Part shown: positions 5,329-9,283 of the stretch, in pieces
How positions within the stretch are numbered: the stretch's first letter is position 1
How the letters are laid out: every line of letters starts with the position of its first letter
Assembly (NCBI GenBank): GCA_032160945.1
Contig: JAVHTL010000133.1
DNA: 9,283 nucleotides
DNA from: Fervidibacter sp032160945
Lineage (GTDB): Bacteria > Armatimonadota > Fervidibacteria > Fervidibacterales > Fervidibacteraceae
Strand: one strand, 5' to 3'
Notes under the pieces: generated by a model
Seen by the model: the letters and a program-made list of their open reading frames with translations, nothing else
Databases searched by the model: none
What the model was told of the DNA's origin: nothing
Program-made: the position numbers and the translations under genes

Positions 5329-8300
5329 ATGTTGAAGGGATTTGTGGGTCTGGCAATTGCCCTCACTGTGACGATAGGGCTTGCCACCGAGGGTTGGAAG
5401 TTGGATGCAAAAAGTGCTTCTCAATGGAGAGCAACGCCAACTTGGCTCGCTAATCCCTCACCAAACGCAAAGGTTGAAGTAACTGATGAAGGCTTGCGAT
5501 TTTTCGTCCCCGAAGCGGGCAAGGGGATGAAGTGGCTCATCAACGCCCGTTGGGTTAACACACAACGCTTTCGCTATCTCGTCGTCCGCTATAGAGCGTT
5601 TAGGTTGAACACTCAGGTGAGCAGTGACTACTTCATCTGGGTCAACGATAGCAGCCATCGCCCTGAAGAAGAACTCTATTTGCTGCGACTTTCTGATTTG
5701 CTCAGCGATGGCAAGTGGCATTATGCCATTGCTGACTTGCGTGAACTTGATATTCGCCCCTACCTTTCGCACCTCGCTTTGCAAGTGCAAGCATTAGAAC
5801 CAAACTGCGAAGTTATCGTCAGCGAAATTTCATTCTGCGACCGTTTGCCCGAAGGAATTAAATTGCCAACAAAGCCAATAAAACCGCTCCCGCCTTACCG
5901 AGAAAGACCGCTTGACTTATCGGTTTTGGCGAAAGCGCAGGCTCAACCGACTTGGCTTCCCAATCCTACCGAGCAAACGGATGTCCAAATGACGAAGGAA
6001 GGTGTTCGGTTCAAAGTAAGAGGTTTCAACAAAGGCATGAAGTGGAGCGTTGAATTTGCACCGCCACTTGCACTTACTGAGACGCCGATGCTGCTCATTG
6101 AGTATCGTGCCATCGGGGTTGCAAGTTGGCACGACTACTTCGTCTACACTGCACCCCGTCAGCCGAAGTTACCGCAACCAAACTACCATGCCATTTGGCT
6201 TGATGAGCTTGTGCCCGATGGCAAGTGGCATCAAATTCTCGTTAAATTGCCTGAACTTACGAAAAGCGAACTTTTTACGCTGGCAATTCAAGTGCAATCC
6301 GAAAGCAAGGAAGCCGAGGTCACAATCCGAAGCATCAAATTCGTCAACCGATCACCCGAAGCGAAAGGCTTTCTTGAAGATTTTCTTCCACAGGCTAAGA
6401 GTCAAGAAGGCAAATGGCATCTTTTGGATTTGTCTCAGCAGTGCAACATCAACCTAAGCCAACTCGGCTTGGAATTGCCCGTTAAAGATTTTCGGTTTCG
6501 TTCAAAGAGGGTTTCTGTTGCTGGCGTCCCATTTATCGTCAACACAGGCGAACTCAACGGCATCGCTGCCGATGGTGAAGTTGGTGACATTTCTGTCCCG
6601 CTAACAACGGAAGAGGCGCAACGAGCGACGGAAGTTTATTTGCTGCTTGCTGCCAGTTTCCCATCCTACGAAGAGCCGTCCTACGGTGGCGGACGATTAT
6701 GGCGAATTCGCCACCCACATCGTTTCGTCGCCGAAGTTATTTACGATGATGGAAGCAGCGAAACTTACTTCCCGCTTCGTGTCCTTTCTCATCACCCTGA
6801 AATCGTTAGCGGGCTTGATGTCTATGTTGTGCCATTGAGCAAAGCAGCGAAGGAAATTCGTTTGCACGACAGAATGAGTTTGGGCGAATTTGCTTTGTGT
6901 GGGGTTGCGCTCAATCTTGGGAAACCGAACTTTGGTGCAAACGGGGCAGGGGAGGCAGGACAAGGGATGAGCCTTTGGGATGTGACATCGTTGCCCCAAG
7001 CGAAAACTCTGCCATTAGCACCACCAAGCAAAGTTTTTGTTGAGCAGCAACCCAACAGCATTCTTCTGCGCAACGCCAATTTGCAGTTGCGAATTCAAAC
7101 TGAACCTGTGCAATTGAGCGAAGTGATGTTGCTTCCTGTCAATCGCAACATTTTGGCGAAGCCAGCCCCTTTGTTTGTGGTGACTTTGTGGGATGATAGC
7201 AATCTTGCAACAAGTGCCGATTACAAACTCGCTAATGTGCAAGTTGGCAAAAACTCAGCCGTTTTGGACTTACGAGCGACCAACGAACAGTTCCCATCAA
7301 TTCGGTTGACTTTGCAAATGGACGAACACGCGACGATGCAACTGCAAGCAGTTTTGAGCAATCAAACCAAACAACCGAAGCGATGGAAGTTGCGACTGCC
7401 AGCAAATTGGCAATTGCAAATTGGCAATGGTGACTTTTACACCTACCCGTTCAGCCCCATCATCATTAGCAACTTTGAAAACGAATTCCACTATCGGTAT
7501 GGCGGTTGGCTGCCACTTCAATTCCTTGACCTGAGCAACCCGCAATTGGGCATTGGTGTTGGCTTAATGACAAAGGACTTAACTGGGTTTGACCGTTTCG
7601 TTGATTTGCATCGTGAAAGTGATGTCACAACGGTGGGCATTCTTTGGAGATGCGACCCGATAGCCCCTGAAAGCGAACTTAGTTTGCCAGCCATTGAGTT
7701 ATTCGCTCACTCTGGCGATTGGCGAGAGGCTTTCAATCACTACAAGGCTTGGGTTCAAACTTGGTATCGCCCAATTGCGCCGCGAAAAGATTGGTTTCGC
7801 AAAGTTTTCGCTTTTAGGCAGGATTACATTGACGCTGGATTGTTTGACTTCGCCACAAAGGTTTATCGGTTTGCCGAGCGAGTTCAATTTGCCCGTCAAG
7901 CCTTTGGCGCTTGCGATTACCTTCACATTTTTGATTGGGGCGCAACTTTGGATCGCGGGCGAACGGGCGACTATGACCCTTGGGGCAATCGGCTGACAAC
8001 ACCAGAAGAATTTCGCAAAGCAGTGAAAGCAATGCAAGATGTTGGAATTCCCGTCGGACTCTACATTGAGGGCTACTTGGTAGATAGGCGCTCTCGCATC
8101 GGGAAAGCCCATCGGGAAGACTGGGGCTTGCGGATGCGCAACGGAGAAGTTCAGCCTTGGGAGCCAGGTCATCCTGAGTTTGTGATGTGTCCTGGTAGCA
8201 AAGGTTGGCGAGATTACTTGACAAGCATCTATCTTAGAGTGCAGGATGCAACAGGGGCGTTGGGTTTTTACATTGACGAGTTTGGTTTTGTCGGTCGTGA

Positions 8301-9003
8301 CTGCTTTGCTACAAACCACGAGCATCCGCCCGATTGGAATGTCCTTCGTGGCGAAGGAATTTTGACAAGGCAAGTGCGAGAAGGGCTACCACAAGAATGC
8401 GTCGTTTACACCGAAAACTTCCCGCCAGACATTCACACCATCTTGCAAGATGGCAGTTTTGATTACGCCATTCACAAGTTCCAAACTCTTGCCCATCTTT
8501 GGATGCCTGTGCCCGTTCGGCTCGGTCGGTTCGCTTTTCCCGATTTCAAAGTTCTGCAAATCATCGTTTGCGATTTGCCTGTCGGGACAAACGAAGAAGC
8601 AGTTAGGCAGGTGTTTTTCAACGGAGACGGTTATTGGCTGCAAGGTGAACCCAATGTTTGGTATCAGCAGGAGACATTGGAAGTTTTGAAACGCTGCATT
8701 GCCATCTTGCGAGAACACGCCGACGCTTTCTCAAGCGACGATTGTGAACCGCTTGTGCCAACTTTAGTCAACGGCGTTTTCGCTAACCGCTTCTCATCGG
8801 GACGGAAAACTGTTTGGACGCTTTACAATGCTAACTGGCGCAGCATCAGAGGTGAAGTTTTGGCTGTGCCTCATGTTGATGGCGCTCGTTACTTTGATGC
8901 TTGGAACGGCAAAGAACTTAAGCCACGCATCGTCGGTAAAACTGCCTACTTGTCGTTGGCAATAGAACCGCATGGTGTTGGGTGTGTGGTGCAGGAGAGG
9001 TAG
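5329..9003 (+). CDS. Large secreted glycoside-hydrolase-like (DUF6259-like) protein
   Basis: This is a 1224-residue exported protein. The start is ATG 5329 with GGAGG at 5316-5320. A signal peptide covers residues 1-20. Two homologous beta-rich modules follow (about 30-172 and 203-341), sharing PTWLxNP, KGMKW, YRA, DYF, DGKWH and LAxQVQ. A jelly-roll-like domain (about 360-530) contains RVSVAGVPFIV and YDDGSSETYFPL. Another beta-rich segment spans about 565-790. A barrel-type domain (about 805-1130) resembles DUF6259/glycoside hydrolases, and a C-terminal beta domain (about 1140-1224) closes it. Acidic residues at predicted strand ends include D869 (IFDWGA), E914 (LYIEGY), D983/E984 (GFYIDEFG) and E1029 (VYTENFP). 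The last three are the best candidates for catalysis. It probably binds and cleaves, or only binds, a polysaccharide outside the cell; the substrate is unknown. It may be transcribed with the FecR gene. The frame is intact. Confidence 0.85.
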   Translation: MLKGFVGLAIALTVTIGLATEGWKLDAKSASQWRATPTWLANPSPNAKVEVTDEGLRFFVPEAGKGMKWLINARWVNTQRFRYLVVRYRAFRLNTQVSSDYFIWVNDSSHRPEEELYLLRLSDLLSDGKWHYAIADLRELDIRPYLSHLALQVQALEPNCEVIVSEISFCDRLPEGIKLPTKPIKPLPPYRERPLDLSVLAKAQAQPTWLPNPTEQTDVQMTKEGVRFKVRGFNKGMKWSVEFAPPLALTETPMLLIEYRAIGVASWHDYFVYTAPRQPKLPQPNYHAIWLDELVPDGKWHQILVKLPELTKSELFTLAIQVQSESKEAEVTIRSIKFVNRSPEAKGFLEDFLPQAKSQEGKWHLLDLSQQCNINLSQLGLELPVKDFRFRSKRVSVAGVPFIVNTGELNGIAADGEVGDISVPLTTEEAQRATEVYLLLAASFPSYEEPSYGGGRLWRIRHPHRFVAEVIYDDGSSETYFPLRVLSHHPEIVSGLDVYVVPLSKAAKEIRLHDRMSLGEFALCGVALNLGKPNFGANGAGEAGQGMSLWDVTSLPQAKTLPLAPPSKVFVEQQPNSILLRNANLQLRIQTEPVQLSEVMLLPVNRNILAKPAPLFVVTLWDDSNLATSADYKLANVQVGKNSAVLDLRATNEQFPSIRLTLQMDEHATMQLQAVLSNQTKQPKRWKLRLPANWQLQIGNGDFYTYPFSPIIISNFENEFHYRYGGWLPLQFLDLSNPQLGIGVGLMTKDLTGFDRFVDLHRESDVTTVGILWRCDPIAPESELSLPAIELFAHSGDWREAFNHYKAWVQTWYRPIAPRKDWFRKVFAFRQDYIDAGLFDFATKVYRFAERVQFARQAFGACDYLHIFDWGATLDRGRTGDYDPWGNRLTTPEEFRKAVKAMQDVGIPVGLYIEGYLVDRRSRIGKAHREDWGLRMRNGEVQPWEPGHPEFVMCPGSKGWRDYLTSIYLRVQDATGALGFYIDEFGFVGRDCFATNHEHPPDWNVLRGEGILTRQVREGLPQECVVYTENFPPDIHTILQDGSFDYAIHKFQTLAHLWMPVPVRLGRFAFPDFKVLQIIVCDLPVGTNEEAVRQVFFNGDGYWLQGEPNVWYQQETLEVLKRCIAILREHADAFSSDDCEPLVPTLVNGVFANRFSSGRKTVWTLYNANWRSIRGEVLAVPHVDGARYFDAWNGKELKPRIVGKTAYLSLAIEPHGVGCVVQER
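5416..5844 (+). repeat. First copy of the duplicated N-terminal module
   Basis: This encodes residues about 30-172 of the large secreted protein. Anchors are PTWLANP (37), GKGMKW (64), VRYRA (86), DYF (100), DGKWH (127), LALQVQ (149) and ISFCDR (167). Each recurs about 169-171 residues later in the second copy. The strand pattern and aromatic positions suggest a carbohydrate-binding-like beta-sandwich. Confidence 0.75.
5935..6351 (+). repeat. Second copy of the duplicated N-terminal module
   Basis: This encodes residues about 203-341. The anchors are PTWLPNP (207), NKGMKW (234), EYRA (258), DYF (269), DGKWH (297), LAIQVQ (318) and IKFVNR (336). The near-constant offset shows a tandem duplication with few indels. 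Protein divergence is high, so the duplication is old, although a 15-base DNA stretch encoding the DGKWH motif is identical in both copies. Confidence 0.75.
8438..8453. repeat. 16-bp palindrome with CTTGCAAG core (in the secreted-protein gene)
   Basis: CCATCTTGCAAGATGG is a perfect 16-bp palindrome inside the barrel-domain coding region. It has the same core as the palindromes at 2549-2562 and 5283-5296. Confidence 0.4.
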
Positions 9004-9195
9004 GTGCTCGTGAATATGAGCCGAAGTCAAGTCTTTACGCTAACATGGCTGCCTCTCAGGAAAAGGGCATTGAAGTGCCTGATACTAAAAGTGTGGCAAA
9101 CAGTTGTGATAGTCGCTTCAATCTCGTTGCTCTTTGTGTCTTCGGCTTTGGCTCAAAATAGGAGTTACGCAGTTGGATGTAGGGGCGGCTACTAA
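9004..9195 (+). pseudogene. Truncated secreted-protein gene running into a palindromic repeat
   Basis: A GTG at 9004 begins at the very next base after the previous stop (TAG 9001-9003). AGGAG sits at 8993-8997, so the reading frame looks translationally coupled to the large gene. The 63 codons give a clear export signal: basic PLRKRALKC, a hydrophobic stretch ILKVWQTVVIVASISLLFV, and a signal peptidase I site after SALA. Only about 13 residues follow before the frame enters the GTAG hairpin repeat and stops at TAA 9193-9195 inside its first loop. The most likely reading is the N-terminus of a longer exported protein cut off by a repeat insertion. The rest may lie beyond the window. A short real exported peptide is less likely. 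Weaker internal starts are GTG 9010 and ATG 9016. Confidence 0.55.
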
Positions 9196-9283
9196 GCCGC
9201 CCGCAAGGGCAGTTTTAACTCCTTACAAAGGATGTTTTCGGGCAGACTATCGTCCGCCCCTACACAAAATGACATCAACTGCG
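9168..9283. repeat. Outer inverted repeat CGCAGTTG around the REPIN-like element
   Basis: CGCAGTTG (9168-9175) and CAACTGCG (9276-9283) are perfect inverses bracketing the GTAG hairpin pair. The right arm ends exactly at the window edge, so the repeat may be longer. Spacing to the inner GTAG differs (3 bases on the left, 12 on the right). This suggests either a larger MITE-like unit with the REPIN inside it, or a pre-existing inverted repeat. Confidence 0.5.
9179..9263. repeat. REPIN-like element: two inverted GTAG hairpins
   Basis: The left half is GTAG (9179-9182), then arms GGGCGGCT (9183-9190) and AGCCGCCC (9195-9202), perfect, loop ACTA. The right half, read on the minus strand, is GTAG (9263-9260), then arms 9259-9252 and 9247-9240 with one mismatch and a 4-base loop. 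The two halves face each other across a 37-bp spacer, and TGTAGGGGCGG is common to both outer ends. A 5' GTAG tetranucleotide next to an imperfect palindrome is the defining format of REP sequences, and inverted REP pairs are REPINs, which are moved by REP-associated tyrosine transposases (RAYT). No such transposase gene is in this window. A GCCC-GCAA-GGGC mini-hairpin (9199-9210) overlaps the left half. Confidence 0.7.

Noticed and set aside
7400..7430. Short direct repeat of GCAAATTGGCAAT-like units
   Set aside because: It lies in frame in coding sequence (a WQLQIGNG-type strand) and is explained by repeated codons. There is no sign of a mobile or regulatory repeat.
7699..8373. 224-codon minus-strand reading frame inside the large secreted-protein gene
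   Set aside because: It is antisense to a well-supported coding region with clear domains, has no family resemblance, and is rich in Cys, Pro and Ser as expected from reverse reading.

Overview
The window looks like chromosomal DNA of a free-living, probably thermophilic bacterium with moderate GC. The mix of genes is a CHASE2 adenylate cyclase, a FecR-domain protein and a very large secreted glycoside-hydrolase-like protein, with a GTAG-type palindromic repeat. This recalls Armatimonadota (Fervidibacteria-like) genomes, but that is an impression from gene content, not a proven assignment. No tRNA, rRNA or CRISPR array was seen.

Left part (1-1364): about 250 bp without a recognisable gene is followed by a small unrecognised minus-strand gene (251-718). 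Next comes the decayed remnant of an IS5-family-like transposase on the plus strand. It keeps its N-terminal helix-turn-helix region and its C-terminal DDE 'VEH' region, but is frameshifted and has lost the central catalytic part. Several small hairpins lie in and around the remnant.

Middle part (1365-5222): two minus-strand genes 19 bp apart form a probable operon. The first encodes a CHASE2-type transmembrane adenylate cyclase with all six canonical class III catalytic positions. The second encodes an MFS transporter resembling GPH/SLC45 sugar carriers. Divergent from the cyclase, across an 80-bp shared control region, is a membrane-anchored FecR-domain protein with a near-perfect Shine-Dalgarno sequence. 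The FecR domain and the CHASE2 domain should both lie outside the cytoplasmic membrane. The simplest reading is a surface or periplasmic sensing unit that raises cAMP and is transcribed with a transporter.

Right part (5223-9283): a 1224-residue secreted protein has two tandem copies of an N-terminal beta-rich module, a further jelly-roll-like domain and a C-terminal (beta/alpha)-barrel resembling DUF6259/glycoside hydrolases. Immediately after its stop, with no gap, begins a signal-peptide-bearing reading frame. It runs into an 85-bp REPIN-like element (two inverted GTAG hairpins) and takes its stop codon from it, so it looks like a truncated secreted-protein gene. A palindrome with core CTTGCAAG occurs three times in the window, each time embedded in a longer perfect palindrome.
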